The notes: generated by a model not told the origin, from the sequence alone. 64,000 nt of DNA from Phoenix dactylifera (GCF_009389715.1 NC_052405.1:10680694-10744693), one strand, 5' to 3'; counted from the stretch's first letter, positions 1 through 11,470 are shown. Translations and numbers: made by a program.

Positions 1-600
1 TTTTTTCAGATATTGAGACCTTTATGTTTAGGATTTTTCGCTGATAAGGCAATGCATTGATCTCAGGGGTTTGGTTTTCACTGTGTTCTTTCTTTTCGTT
101 GAGGCTCTCAGTTTTAGGATTAAATCTTCTCTCGGTTGAGAGATTAAAATCTATAACCATATACAAAATATCTACCAATCAATAGATTTTGTGCACGCTT
201 AATTCTAAATAGTCTCAGTAGCTTGTGAACCCCATAATTCATCTAGGTGCATCTCAAGCTAAATTCTAGATTGATATCCATTCTTCACTCTTGACAAACC
301 ACAGAGCATTATTCCATCAAACAAAAAAAAAAAAGAAAAAACAAACAAATGGCAGTTCCATATACTGTTGGTTAAAACAATTAGTTAAACCTTTTGTAAA
401 ATCTATCAAGACATGGTTCTCATGGGATACATCAACAGCAAATTAATTCTCCTCTTTCTAGCACACAATCAGTAATTTTATTTTTAAATAAAATTTTAAA
501 ATATTTTACACTTATTAAATTTTTTTTATTATTTTTTTTAAAAGAAGGCCTTCCTTACTGAGTTCGTCTTAGCCCTCCAAATACATTGGGCCGCCCCTGA
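1..600. other. AT-rich sequence left of the LBD cluster, no gene
   Basis: I see no coding region here. The stretch is AT-rich, with an A-rich run near 325-350 and a T-rich block near 520-540. A short GC-richer islet at about 548-598 stands out from its surroundings and looks like the end of an old repeat, but I cannot name a family. The 5' exon of the first LBD gene, if it has one, was not found here. Confidence 0.5.
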
Positions 601-718
601 TTATTCCTAGAAGATTTATCTCATTTCCCTTGATCCTATACAAGTATATGCGAAGATTTCGTTTTGTTTTTATAAAACAGTTCAAATTTCGTGTTGCTGT
701 GTTTTGGCAGAAAGAAAC

Positions 719-1186
719 ATGTCGAACGACTTGTCCATGAACTCCTCGCCGCGCCGAGTGCACCACGCACCGTGTGCACTTTGCCGTTACTTGGAGCAAA
801 TACGCCGCCGGGACTTCCCGCTCGCCGATCACTTCCCGGCCAACCAGCCGAGATGCTTCCTTTACGTGAGCAGAGTTTACGGCGCGCGTAACGTTGCGAG
901 GATGCTCCAGGAGTTGCCCCGAAGCCAGCGGACGGCAGCCGTGAAATCCTTGATCTATGATGCAGCCGTTCGCATCCACTACCCCGTTCGTGGTGCCGCC
1001 GGGGTCGTCTCGGGCCTCCGGAGGCAGCTCATGAATCTGAGGGCGGAGAACGCGTCGCTGGGAAATCAGCTCGCTCAGCTTCAGCAGCCTGCTGCGGCTG
1101 CCGCAGCAGCAAGCGAAGCACCTCGGCAAGGGAAAGGAAGCGGGCCACCTGGAGGCGATCACCCCGGGGAACCAAGTTCTCCTTAG
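719..1186 (+). CDS. LOB-domain (LBD) protein with a half-lost zinc finger
   Basis: This encodes a 155-aa protein of the plant LATERAL ORGAN BOUNDARIES DOMAIN family, nuclear DNA-binding regulators of organ boundaries. I start at the ATG at 719; the frame is open a little further upstream but has no Met, and an AG acceptor lies at 709-710 just before it, as in the two other LBD genes here. The finger that should read C-x2-C-x6-C-x3-C keeps C19 and C22 but has Arg29 (CGC) and Phe33 (TTC) at the third and fourth positions, each one base from TGC. The GAS block is still recognisable (VYGARNVARMLQELP, about residues 55-69), followed by a leucine-rich coiled segment (about 100-125) and an Ala/Gly/Pro-rich tail. 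It lacks a segment of about 35 residues present in the 9705 paralogue. Zinc binding is probably lost. It may be a decaying gene or a dimerising protein without DNA binding. Confidence 0.75.
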   Translation: MSNDLSMNSSPRRVHHAPCALCRYLEQIRRRDFPLADHFPANQPRCFLYVSRVYGARNVARMLQELPRSQRTAAVKSLIYDAAVRIHYPVRGAAGVVSGLRRQLMNLRAENASLGNQLAQLQQPAAAAAAASEAPRQGKGSGPPGGDHPGEPSSP

Positions 1187-1230
1187 GACAACAAGCCTCC
1201 TCGCGTTGCACTCTCAGAGTCTTCTTGAAG

Positions 1231-2448
1231 GTATAAGTTTATGGAGGTTTTATTTTCTTCTCTTTTTTTCTTTTTTGATACAGTATTTTCTTCTACTTTG
1301 ACTTCTCTATGCATACATAAATACATAAATAAATACATGCATACATTCACGCACACATTCGTACATACACATATTGATTTATGACTGATAATATTTCTTG
1401 AAAAATGGTAGATGATTGATGATGTGATGAATACACAAAATATATAGAAGATTCGTCATTGCAGGAGTTTTATTTATTTATTTTGAAGAATGAACATTGC
1501 TTTTAAAGTTATATTTGCATTTGATGACAAGTAGAAGAGTGGATCTTCTGCAATTACAAATTTTAAGCATCAAGGAGGAGAGATGCATGCTGGTCAAGCG
1601 ATTTATGAAAACATGTGTCAGTAAAGCTCAGGATTTCTGCAAACATGCATGACCTAGCGGTATTCATTTGATATTGAATTTCGAATAGATTTCGAATGAT
1701 ATAGTCAGTGAAGAGGCAATTTCGATCAACTTGTGCGAACTCTTGATCAGGATTAGTAGTTATTTACATTAACCTCACTTAGATGTCTGGATGGGTACTC
1801 CATGTCAAAACTCAGAAAATTTGGACCTTGGTTGTGATTAAAATATTTAAATTAATCTTATTTGGATGCCTAGATGGATACTTCCTAGCAAAACTTTAAC
1901 AAAATAAAATTGGCCTGGGCTGATGTAGAAAGTGGTTGGCAGTTATATGCTCTCCAGATGGGCATGCTATGGAAATGGATTTTTTGAAACTATTAAAATA
2001 GTCTCCATGTTTTAATTTCTTGGACTGAGAGATCTTTATTAGTATATAATGACACATAGAAAATACTCTGATAAAAATGGTACATGTCATGCAATACTCA
2101 TCATTATATTTATCGCAAAAATTGTTTGACTATAAGCATTCAAATGACTTCCCTTAGACTGAAATGATTAACATTTTCAAAAGATCCTTTTTATTTTTAT
2201 TTTTATTTTTTTTGAGAAAAGGAACAAGCAAAAGTTACACCTGCAAGAATTTGCAAAAGATGAAAGTAGAGTAAATATTTTTCATAGTGTTTTTAGGCGG
2301 TAAGTCATTTTTTTCAATATTATTAACATTCTAATTGCTCTGCAGTATTTTGAGTTGGAAATACATCACTTCTAGATGTCTCTCTCTTCTTCTTTTTTTG
2401 AGATGAATGCTGCTTAGTATGTCATATTTACTTGTTACGGAATTGCAG
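1231..2448 (+). other. Predicted 3' intron of LBD copy 1
   Basis: A donor (cttgaag|gtataag) at 1231 follows the stop codon, and an acceptor (aattgcag|gttta) ends at 2448. The exon after it (from 2449) aligns with the exons after 11470 and 21031 in the other two LBD loci, which is the main support for a real 3' UTR intron of 1218 bp. The intron holds no open gene. Confidence 0.55.
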
Positions 2449-2619
2449 GTTTAAAAATAAGATGTGAAAGGAGATGGGGATAAAAAGAGAAATATGCATC
2501 CTCAGGTGTTATTTTACATTGTTGACCTGTTCCAGCAAAAGTTGAGGGCTTTTTACTCCTTTGTAATTAAACAATGAAGTTGCATGTTGTGGGTGTTGTT
2601 ATACTTTTTCTACCATTTA

Positions 2620-3034
2620 TCTGGTTATCGGACTATGTTGTGTTTAAGCAATGCAATATGATTATGTGATGTTAACTTGTCATGTTGGTAAAGTCTCATT
2701 GGGGTGTTACGAATGACATCGGTTCATGCCCCTTCCTCCCCTAGTATATTGAGCCATTCTATATCTTAATTACTAAATGGGTCCAATGTTTGTAGGTTTT
2801 TCATATCTGATAATGTTAACATACTTAATTTCCCAAATGGATAAAAAAAGAAAGGTGTTGATTAGGGGAGGGTTAATAGCATGAAATGAACTCGTCACCA
2901 ATTGCTTCACATGGAACCCTAATCTCATGTTGAAGGATTGGCCAACTTCGAAGAAAGATCCAGTATGATGATGGAGTGAAAATAGTACTCTTGATTATAT
3001 GGTCATGTATCCTGCCATACAAGCTCCTCATGAG
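2620..3034. other. Non-coding gap between LBD units
   Basis: AT-rich DNA with no credible reading frame. It ends at the left target-site copy of the MITE that follows. Confidence 0.5.
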
Positions 3035-3218
3035 GAGAAATTATATCCTACACTAGGTATACCATGTCAGCGATGCACCATAGGAACAATCCGAGACGAG
3101 GCGAGGACAACGACAATCTGAGATGAGACACACGATGGGTAGGGCCTACAAAAATGAGAACCCTAATTGGCATGGTGCACCGCTGATGTGGTGCACCTGG
3201 TGTAGGATATAATTTCTT
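3035..3218. mobile_element. 184-bp MITE with long inverted ends, Mutator-like
   Basis: The ends are inverted copies of about 48 bp: the left begins gagaaattatatcctacac and the right, read on the other strand, begins aagaaattatatcctacac. The similarity continues through a segment reading gtcagcgatgcaccat on the left and atcagcggtgcaccat on the right. The flanks are a 9-bp near-direct repeat, cctcatgag (3026-3034) and cctaatgag (3219-3227), differing at one base. A 9-bp target-site duplication and a start in GAGAAATTAT fit a non-autonomous Mutator-like (MULE) element. The interior of about 90 bp is non-coding. Confidence 0.75.
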
Positions 3219-3436
3219 CCTAATGAGGCCCTTATTCAAGGTGAAATTTAGCTCGCACTTACTTTAATTTCATTTACGATTGTATGTTGTTTATGTTTTG
3301 TGGGTTATGAAACAATAGTAGGGTGCTCCTATGGTTGCACCTGACTTGCATCACATACTACCTACTTTTGCAGGCTAAGCTAGCACATTATATTATAGCA
3401 CCAATAAGTAGGTGTATGTTGCTTCAAAGTTTTTGT

Positions 3437-3485
3437 TCCCAAAAAGTAGGTGCATGCTGCTTGATGTGCACCTACTTGGGAATCA
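3437..3485. repeat. Short hairpin-forming inverted repeat
   Basis: The segment ttcccaaaaagtaggtgca is followed about 10 bases later by tgcacctacttgggaa, so one strand can fold into a stem of about 16 bp with a small bulge. A third partial copy of the arm (agtaggtgtatgttgct) lies just upstream at about 3408. No RNA gene is evident. Confidence 0.5.
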
Positions 3486-3584
3486 TCACCGTTTTTTTCC
3501 CAAAAAGATTTTATCTCCTTTTCCTCAATCCTTTCCTCTACATGTTGAGATTTATGTGTCAAAAAAACATAGTTCAGAGTTCGT

Positions 3585-4860
3585 ATTATTTTTCATGTTT
3601 TGCCTGGAGCAAACATGTCAGGCATCATAACTAAATCATCCATGCACTCCTCCCCTACATTGTTGATGTACCATGCAATATATGCACTGTTCCACCACCT
3701 ATAGCTTAGCTGATATACACCCAACATCAGTTCAGCATCTATGATCTGATCAAATGGGGTCAAAATTTTCATTGGAGTGGAGATTAGCTGTGTGGATTCT
3801 TCAAATTGTGATTTGCTATAGCATTGTTTGCAAAGTAATATATGTATTTGATGATAAGCAAAAGAATGATTCCTCTACAATTACAAATATAAATGAGGAA
3901 CCATATATTTCACTGGAGCTCAGTATTTATGGAAACATATAAGTCATAATAGTATGCAATCGACTAATGAAAAGGCATTTCATATCAACTTTTACAGACA
4001 CTTGTATAGTATGATTAGTTACTTAAATTTTGCTTGAACTTGGATGTCTAGATGGATTTCATAGCAAAACTACTTGAAGGTGACTTGATTAAGGGCAGAT
4101 GATAGTTGGCAATTATATGCTCAATTAATGGATGATCAGCATGTGTGGGATCAATTTCCAACCTTCTAAAATAGTCCCCTTGTTACAAGTACTTAGATTG
4201 TAGGTTTTTCATTTTTTGTGTGTTTGGGGAGGGGGAGAGGAGGGGGAGGGATCTAGTTTGTTAGTTTTTTTATTAGTATATGTTTTATCAAAAAAAAAAT
4301 TTCTTTATACATGACATTGTCAAACATTCCGATAGAAATGACATATGCCATGTACTACTCATTATGTCAAAATTATCAAAAAAAGTATCTATTTAGATAA
4401 CTAAATCTAAAAAGGCCTTGAGATTTCCATCTTTGGCTATGATATTCTATTTCAATAGAGATTATAGTCTTAAGAGTTTGAAAGGATGACTAAAACTTTT
4501 AATACCTTCAAATACCTTAGCACTGAATTATTGAATACCACATCATTCAAACAAAATGTGATGATTTTTAAACACTTTTGATGACTCTGAGCATTTGTTT
4601 CCATAAAATAAGCTTTCGAGGTGCCTCTATTAGACCGTAAGAGATTGATATTTTTAAAACTTTTTTGTTTGAGTAATGGGGAAACCAATGATTCCACCTG
4701 CCACATTTTTCAAAAGATGAAAGTAGGCTAAGTTTTTATTATAGAGCTGCCAGAAGATAAGTTATATTTTAGTTATTTAACATTCTAGCTAATTGGATTA
4801 CATTGTTTCGGGTTGAAAAATATATATGTTACTTCTAAATGCTACTTAGAATGTTTCTAT
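3585..4860 (+). repeat. Segmental duplication unit 2 (LBD relic plus downstream DNA)
   Basis: Second copy of the LBD segment. It matches the 9640-11640 unit over most of its length: for example, around 4520-4545 (caccttagcactgaattattgaatacc-like) against about 11095-11130, and around 4745-4835 (agaagataagtta, then tacttctaaatg) against about 11325-11410. The match stops near 4860, before the downstream exon found in the other two units, so this copy is truncated at its right end. Confidence 0.75.
3590..3765 (+). pseudogene. Relic of an LBD gene
   Basis: The segment ggagcaaacatgtcaggcat (about 3606-3625) aligns with the start-codon region of the 9705 gene (ggagcaaatatgtcgaacat). It continues with a shared Ser-rich stretch (ccatgcactcctcccct) and the cac-poor remains of the cysteine region. 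After a large internal deletion, cagcatctatgatctgatca (about 3733-3752) matches the 9705 gene downstream of its coiled segment (codons S-I-Y-D-L-I). Most of the finger and the whole GAS block are missing and no useful frame remains. The acceptor that precedes the ATG in the sister genes (cag) reads ctg here. It is a dead copy, and its retained tail segment shows that the extra segment of the 9705 gene existed before this copy died. Confidence 0.75.
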
Positions 4861-7800
4861 GGTATATCCAAGACCAATAAAAATGATCTTGGTTAGTTTA
4901 GTTGTAGTAACAATGAACCTTACTTAAAAAAATGATAGCCAAAAGGTATTATTTATATTTATTTAAGTATTTAATATCTTTTTAATGGATAACAAATATA
5001 TATAGGACTAAATACATACTTGTACAGGTCCTCACTTGCACAACTAATGTAGGGCTAAGCTCATGTTTGCAAGGATCTGCATACTAGTACATAAATATGA
5101 TTTGTTACTTGGTTAGTATCTAATTAAGGATCAGCCAATTTGAAAGAAAACCAAGAATCATGAGCATGCTACTTGTACTAGTGATATAAAAACAATAGTT
5201 AGAGTTTGTCAAACTGAATGACTATGAAACCACTAATGCTAGTTTGTAGAAGAGGCATACATGTTGAACATAATATTTACTTGGTTACCGCAACCCCCTC
5301 CCCCCCAACAAAACCAAGAAGGCAAAAATGAAAAACTTTTGACATGTTTGTTTGACTCTTATTGTTAATTGCACTTAATGGTCAAATTGTCATCATTGAA
5401 TTACATGTGATTAATAAATTAAGCTATGGATACTCAAACCCATGCCTTTAGGCTACCATAATCAAACTTAGTGCTAACAAGTTACGCAAGTTTTATTCTA
5501 GCTAGAAGGTACATAGTTTCGAACATATTATTAGATGACTAAACATCCTTTTGATGCTGACATGCAAGCTAATTGTTCATTGCCTGTTATGGAGTAGAAT
5601 TTTCGTCATTGCAATCGTGACATAGTCAAAAATTTAATTCATTTAGATTCATCATTAACATCTACATCTATTATAACTAAACTTAGGGGGTATTTAGAAT
5701 CCACAACTGCATGAAAACGAACCCTGTTGCAAGAGGTTGCTTTTTTTGCTATTTGGACGCATGTAAATGATGTGGGGTCCATATGTTCGAAGCAAAGCAA
5801 CCTCACTTGCTACAAGTGATACTATAGCGAAAACGACCATTGAACAAAATGCAGCAAGTGGAAGATGCATTTATGTTTGCACCCACCGTTTCAGTTGGTG
5901 TTTTACTCTCTGTTTCCATCACCTCTTGTGAAAACCCTCTTTCCCTCTTCTCTCTCATGCCATCGCTCTAGCTTCCCCTGATTGCAGTCCCCATCCTTGG
6001 AGCTTCGCCGACCATCCTCGACTATTTGAGGTTTGCTCCCTTATACACTCATCCTCTCACTCATCCCTCTTCTCCTCTATATGTATCTTCTTGTCTTTCT
6101 CCACTTATCCTTTCACTCAACACCCCCCCCCCCCCCCCCGCCCCGCCGCCTTCTTTGATCGAGCCTCTCTCTCCTCATCATCCTCTATCATGCCAGTCGA
6201 CATCTCAAATAGGCGATCGTTTAATTTATGGCTAAAATCATAATCCTCGCTTTAATTTCTATCTAAACCCTAACCGCGCCCCCATCCCTCTTCAGCAATC
6301 TCTACGATTTGGAGCTCATCTAAGGCCATTGACCCATCTCTTATATGATCGACTCCAATCTAACCCTGATCCTATTCCCTAATTTTTACCTAAGACTTAC
6401 TTTGATTTCTATCATTCTACGATATATCTGTCTTTGATTTCTTCCTGTCTCTATAGATTTGAGCATCCATTAGTGTCAACATGCATGATCTGCAATGGAT
6501 TAAATTTGTACCAATTTCTATGGTGCCTATATGTTTGATCTATTCCAAATTAGGCCATTGAATGGTGTCTATAATGTCTGCATGATTGAACCTGAAAGGA
6601 TAGTGATGTGCACCACTCCCTACATGCCAGATCATTGCAAGATCATAGTAATGTACTAGGTGCAATAGAAGTATGGTCATTATGTTTGTTCTATGATGAT
6701 GGTCCAATGACTTAGGTTGGCATTACTAATATATAGGTATTTATATTACTAATTATATTATCGATAATGTAAATTACTATATATATAGTAATGGGTATTC
6801 ACATTATTAAATATATGGTCTTAAGTATGCAATCTTTGCAGCTATTTACATGTGAATATTAATATGTATATTAGAATATTATTGCCCTGATTATTGGTTG
6901 GATGCATCAGCAATTCATTATTGAATTAATATGTAAAAATTAGAATCTCCTTGGTACGCCTAATGCTTCATTGATTCTTTTTGTGGGGACAATATTCAGC
7001 ATATTTATTTCTTAGAATTACATGATCATGCCTAGACAGATTTGACCATGTAGATATAAGCTATGTTCATTCATATGTGCAATCTAGTTTTTTGCTTATC
7101 AATTATGCTCACTATGTATCCTAGATAATTATTGTAACATTATTATTCTGGCTTTGAGATATATCTATTATTTTGGTTCTGACTATAAATGGTTGGAACT
7201 AATTATAAATAAATAAATAAATATGTGAACATGTTGTATTGAAATGATGGCAAATGCAAAATATTCTTTTGAATCTAAAATATTTGTGTAGACTATATTA
7301 ATTATATGTTGAGCATAATAATTTGCTAGATTGAATTGTTATAGCTTTTGGTAGTTTTAAGTTGCATTGTAGGTCGGAGAATATCCAAACAACTTCATTG
7401 GTATGTAATAGGATATTCTCAATTATATGAACAAACAAACAGGTGAAATGCAATTGCAGCTTCCAGTTATAGGTGAACAAATATTAGAAAGCAAGTTAAT
7501 GTAATTATAGTCCTTGCATACCAAACATTGGATCTGTGATTCCAAATCTAGTAGTTGCACCCCCATATAACCACAAGGGAAAGTTGTAAGTCATATCTAG
7601 ACAAACCCTAAGTATAAACAAGCCATACTAAAAGTATCACATTTTTCAGAGGAACATATTTTTCGAACATATTATTAACTTGATTATTGCTCACTATTTC
7701 CTGCTAACATGGACTCTAATTTTTCATTGCACCTAATGTAGCAGAATTGTCATTGTTAAAATCATTAATGTAATGAACAAATCAATCCTTCCCAACTCAT

Positions 7801-8758
7801 CAGCCTTGTGTTCAAGCTACCTTGAACTTAATGAACCAGATCACCGCATTCATCTAGAGGTATGTAAGTTGAACTTATGAACTTATTGCAGGCGCAAACC
7901 TTGAATAATGATTACACCATAGAGAGTGAAATCGTTGACATTACAACGCAATCACAAATTCATTCAAACTTGTCACCCATATCTTCTAATAGCAAAATTA
8001 TTACTAGTTATATGTATGTATATTTGTTTGTTTGTGTTTATATCTATATATGTATGTCTTTATATCTATCTATCTTTCTATCTATCTACATACATATATA
8101 GTATAAATACACACATCGGTTATTACACTCGGAGAGCAACACTTTTGTTGTTAATATCATGGCACAAACAACAATTAAAGCCATGCAAATTTTTAGGCAC
8201 CTATGTTGTCTAGCAGCCACAGTTGATCCTCTTCTCTCCTAACACTTTATTACTAAATTATTTTCTATATCCTATAACACCCATATTACATATTTTGGCC
8301 CTCTTTTTTTCATATTTTTCTATCATTTTTTTAAGAAAAATCTTTGCCATCCATCCACATTTTTATCTAGAAAATTGAAGGCCTACAAAGACGACAGCCA
8401 GTATCACCACCAAACCAGACCACCTCGCCCTCAGCAAAAGAACCGACAAAACATCATATCAGTCCTTTTTTTAATTGTCAGCATATTTTTTTGATGTTTA
8501 ATCATTTATTGTTGCGATATGCCTCGATGCCGTTGCATTGAATGTATGGGATAACCTTAAACAGGAAATAATTATCATCTCATTAAAGATATATTGTAGT
8601 TATTTTGCTCCGTATCCACTATGAGCTGGCATTCATTTAATTTTGACACACAAAAAATTTTGGTAAGAAAGAAATGTTGCTGGTTTGAATGTCCTGGAAG
8701 ACTCCGATCATAAATAATACTTCATCAAAAGAAGGAAAATTAGGGTAAAATCCCCAAC
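4860..8758. other. Intergenic DNA, no gene
   Basis: About 3.9 kb of AT-rich sequence with no supported gene. It includes a segment from about 5690 (gggggtatttagaatcc) that resembles the end of a small DNA transposon, though I could not find its partner end. A C/T-rich stretch lies at 5930-6190. A TATC-type microsatellite lies at about 8040-8100. Short open frames here are low-complexity and lack homology I can recognise. Confidence 0.5.
6123..6139. repeat. Poly(C) tract of 17
   Basis: An uninterrupted run of 17 C is followed by GCCCCGCCGCC, inside a pyrimidine-rich region. The length should be treated as uncertain because homopolymers are prone to sequencing error. Confidence 0.8.
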
Positions 8759-8765
8759 TATAAAT
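8759..8765 (+). promoter_or_regulatory. TATA box of the second LBD gene
   Basis: The sequence aactataaatatccc is followed by a C/T-rich core-promoter stretch and a G/A-rich leader that ends in an intron donor (gagaaag|gtaata, donor at 8872). The spacing fits a transcription start near 8790 and a non-coding first exon of about 80 bp. Confidence 0.5.
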
Positions 8766-8871
8766 ATCCCCTCAATCCCATCCCTTTCCTCTGTCCCCAT
8801 TGCTTTGTCTCCCACCCGCCGGTGAAGAGAAGGAAAAACCAGTGGTCACGAGCCAAAGAAGGCCGAGAAAG

Positions 8872-9696
8872 GTAATACATATGGGATGACCGTCTGCAGG
8901 TATCATCAGTTGTTATTTTTTTTCTTTTTCTTTTTTTTTATAGAGTGATAAGGTATCAGTTGTTATATGTTGGATTTGAGTTCTCTTTTTTTTACTCGGG
9001 GAGGGGATTAGATATGTTGACTTCTTATTGAATTTTTGTGAGCTACACTAATAAAAAAGACAACAAATCTAATTCTGCCCACGTTCTTGATAGAAATCTA
9101 TAGAGTTCTAATTAAATGTCCTGAAATCCTTTATGTTAGAGGAGGGAAAGTTCAGCTCTCTCAGCATCTGAAAATAATTCAGCGACCAATCATCTAAATG
9201 ATGGCTTTCTCACTGAACCAAAAAAAAGAAAAGAAAAACAGTTATAGATTACAGCAAAGAAGGAATAAGATGGCTCTCTCTCTCTCTCTCTCTCTATTCC
9301 TCTCTGCGCGCGCGCGCCTGTGCCTGTGTGTTTGTATCCGGCCAGGATTTCTTTTTTAGATATGAAAAACTACATGTCATAAATTCCGCTTGAGTCGAAG
9401 TCAGAATCTGATTCTACAACAAATCATTACAGTGATGATTCTCCTTTTCGTTTTTTCTTTTTTTTTTTTAATACAGCTTATATATTTATGCTAGATTTTT
9501 ATTTTATCAATTTTCTTTTATGCACAGATCTCTCCTCTTCAGACACATGTCTATTAGATTAATTTCTTGGATTTCTTTAATTTCCGTTATTCACGTTAAA
9601 ATCATCACCAGATTTTCTCCATCTATACGTGGACATTTCCTGTCTTAAAAAAGCAGTTCAGTTCAGATTTCATATCCATTTTATATGCCTCGCCAG
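8872..9696 (+). other. Predicted 5' UTR intron of the second LBD gene
   Basis: The donor gaaag|gtaata lies at 8872 and the acceptor cgccag ends at 9696, eight bases before the ATG. The third LBD gene has the same arrangement (donor aaag|gtatga at 17906, acceptor gtgcag at 18145), and the first has the acceptor. The intron carries a CT/CG microsatellite at about 9270-9318. Confidence 0.55.
9270..9318. repeat. (CT)n-(CG)n compound microsatellite
   Basis: About twelve CT dinucleotides are followed by a short break and then CGCGCGCGCG and TGTG runs. It lies inside the predicted 5' UTR intron of the second LBD gene. Confidence 0.85.
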
Positions 9697-9704
9697 GAGC
9701 AAAT

Positions 9705-10331
9705 ATGTCGAACATCACCACTGAATCCTCCATGGACTCCTCCTCCCCTCCGCCCCCGGTGCGCCATGCGCCATGCGCCGTGTGCGCTCACCTGCGGCAG
9801 AGGTGCCGCCGGGACTGCCCCTTTGCGCTGCACTTCCCAGGCGACAGGCCGACATGCCTTGATTTTTTATGTCTGGCTTACGGAGCACAGCATGCGGCGA
9901 GAATGCTTGGGCTGTTGGACCGAGGGCAGTGGACGTCGGCAGCACATTCACTGGTATACGCTGCAATCCTTCGCCTTCGAAACCGTGAGCGTGAAGCCCT
10001 CGATGCCATGGTTAGACTCCAGAATGAAGTGGTCGATCTACAAGTCAGCAATTCGATTCTGAGAAATCAGATTGCTGCTCGACAGCAGCCCCGACAACGT
10101 CCGCTCAGCATCTATGATCTGATCCAATGGCCAACTAATGGCGGGCTGGCCGGCGTGAATCAACCCCCTGGCGGCCAGACCGGGAGGAGGCCACCTGCCT
10201 CTGGCCCTGGGGAAGGAATCGTGCCACCTGGTGGTCAGCATGGGGCACCAAGCTCTTCTGGGGACAACAACCGGTATTTTTCAGGACTTGTTTCTTCTTC
10301 TTTTTCTTCTTTTGCTTGGATATATAAATGA
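9705..10331 (+). CDS. LOB-domain (LBD) protein with intact finger, eroded GAS block
   Basis: The ATG at 9705 opens a 208-aa frame. The finger is complete (C24, C27, C34, C38 in C-x2-C-x6-C-x3-C). The GAS block, normally close to FGASNVxKLL, reads AYGAQHAARMLG and its upstream Phe/Val/His positions are changed. A heptad-like leucine segment (about residues 100-130) and a Gly/Pro/Gln-rich tail follow. The 3' end has two readings. Unspliced, the frame runs on to TGA at 10329. If the donor at 10274 (aaccg|gtattt) is joined to the acceptor ending at 11470, the protein ends four codons later (R-F-E-E-stop, stop at 11481-11483), giving 193 aa. The spliced form matches the layout of the first LBD gene, so I think it likely. 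LBD proteins are plant-specific nuclear regulators; a specific role cannot be read here. Confidence 0.75.
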   Translation: MSNITTESSMDSSSPPPPVRHAPCAVCAHLRQRCRRDCPFALHFPGDRPTCLDFLCLAYGAQHAARMLGLLDRGQWTSAAHSLVYAAILRLRNREREALDAMVRLQNEVVDLQVSNSILRNQIAARQQPRQRPLSIYDLIQWPTNGGLAGVNQPPGGQTGRRPPASGPGEGIVPPGGQHGAPSSSGDNNRYFSGLVSSSFSSFAWIYK

Positions 10332-11470
10332 ATGATGATATTTCCTTAGCACTAGCGATTCACTAAAGAAATGATCATGCCTAGGCTAGCTACAAAGAAC
10401 GCAATGTTTGCATTTGATGACAGTAGAACAGTGAAACTTAATTATATGAATACAAATTATAAATATTAAGAGAGAGCAAGCTGCATGCTATTTAGCGAAC
10501 GAGAGTTATATGGAGACATATTCTACTGAAACAACAGTACTTGTGATAACATTTATGGCATAATGGTATGCAACTGAATGATGCCGGCCACATCTTGGAC
10601 AGATTTTGAAAGACCAAGTCTAATTGAAGAAGCGATTTGTATAAACTTTGTTTTTACACTAGAATAGGATGATTAATATATTATTAAATTTTAGCTCGAA
10701 CTTGGATAGCTAGATGCACTTCATAGCAAAAAATGGTTAAGGGTGGAAAGAAGGTGGTTGGTGGTTGTATGCTCTACAGTTGGGCATGCTATGCAATCAG
10801 TTTTTCTGACCTTCTAAAATTATTCCCCATGTTATACAACAGTATTTTGATTGTGACTTATAAATTACTATATACATGTCCCTATCAAACACTCCGACAG
10901 AAATGGTACATCATGCAATACTCATCATGACATAGACTATGTCACATAGTTATCGCAAAGAAGTACCTATCAAGACAATTTAATCTGAAAAAGCCTTATG
11001 ATTTCCCTTGTTGGCTATGATGTTCTATTTAAACAGAAATTATTGTCCTCGTATATTTTTTTTAAAAGAAGATTAATATTTTTATTGGCTTCAAATATCT
11101 TAGTACCCAATTACTGAATACCACATTATTTAAAAGGAGAATGCCTTGAATTTTCAGTACTTATGATGACTCTTTGTTTCTTAAAATAAGCTTTTGGGAG
11201 GGTTCTCTAAGACTGAAGTGATTGATATTCTTCAAAATATATATTTTTTTTTTTGAGTAAATCAAGGATTCCACCTATGACATTTTTCAAAAACGGAAGG
11301 AGAGAATAGTTCTCATAGGTTTTTCAGAAGATAAGTTACATTACATTTTAAATATGTTTTTAGCTAATTGCATTGCATTGTTCTGGGTTGGAAACTGTTA
11401 CTTCTAAATGTTGCTTAATATGTTTCTTCGAGAGGAATATGCAGCTAAACATGTTAATGTGTAATTTCAG
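10274..11470 (+). other. Predicted last intron of the second LBD gene
   Basis: This is a 1197-bp interval with a GT donor and a TTTCAG acceptor. It is collinear with the 1218-bp intron of the first LBD gene and of nearly the same length. Using it replaces the last 18 residues of the open frame with four. Confidence 0.5.

Larger units (their letters stand above)
600..2620 (+). repeat. Segmental duplication unit 1 (LBD copy 1 plus downstream DNA)
   Basis: This block holds the first LBD gene and about 1.4 kb of non-coding DNA that aligns by eye with blocks at 3585-4860 and 9640-11640. Shared landmarks, in the same order, include a phrase near 1515 (ttgcatttgatgacaagtag), one near 1938 (ggcagttatatgctctcca) and a block around 2340-2600 containing an intron end and the downstream exon. 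The order is kept while the sequence has diverged, as expected for old tandem segmental copies rather than transposon copies. Confidence 0.75.

Noticed and set aside
569-1162. Long open frame on the - strand opposite the first LBD gene
   Set aside because: Shadow of the GC-rich coding strand; no recognisable domain and no own promoter.
3323-3634. 103-aa frame upstream of the LBD relic
   Set aside because: AT-rich, runs through the hairpin repeat and the relic start region, and has no homology I can see.
5690-5870. Small DNA transposon starting gggggtatttagaatcc
   Set aside because: The start resembles a MITE end but no matching inverted end or target duplication was found.
7877-8213. Frames of 74 and 95 aa around the TATC microsatellite
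   Set aside because: Mostly translated microsatellite (Tyr/Ile/Ser runs).
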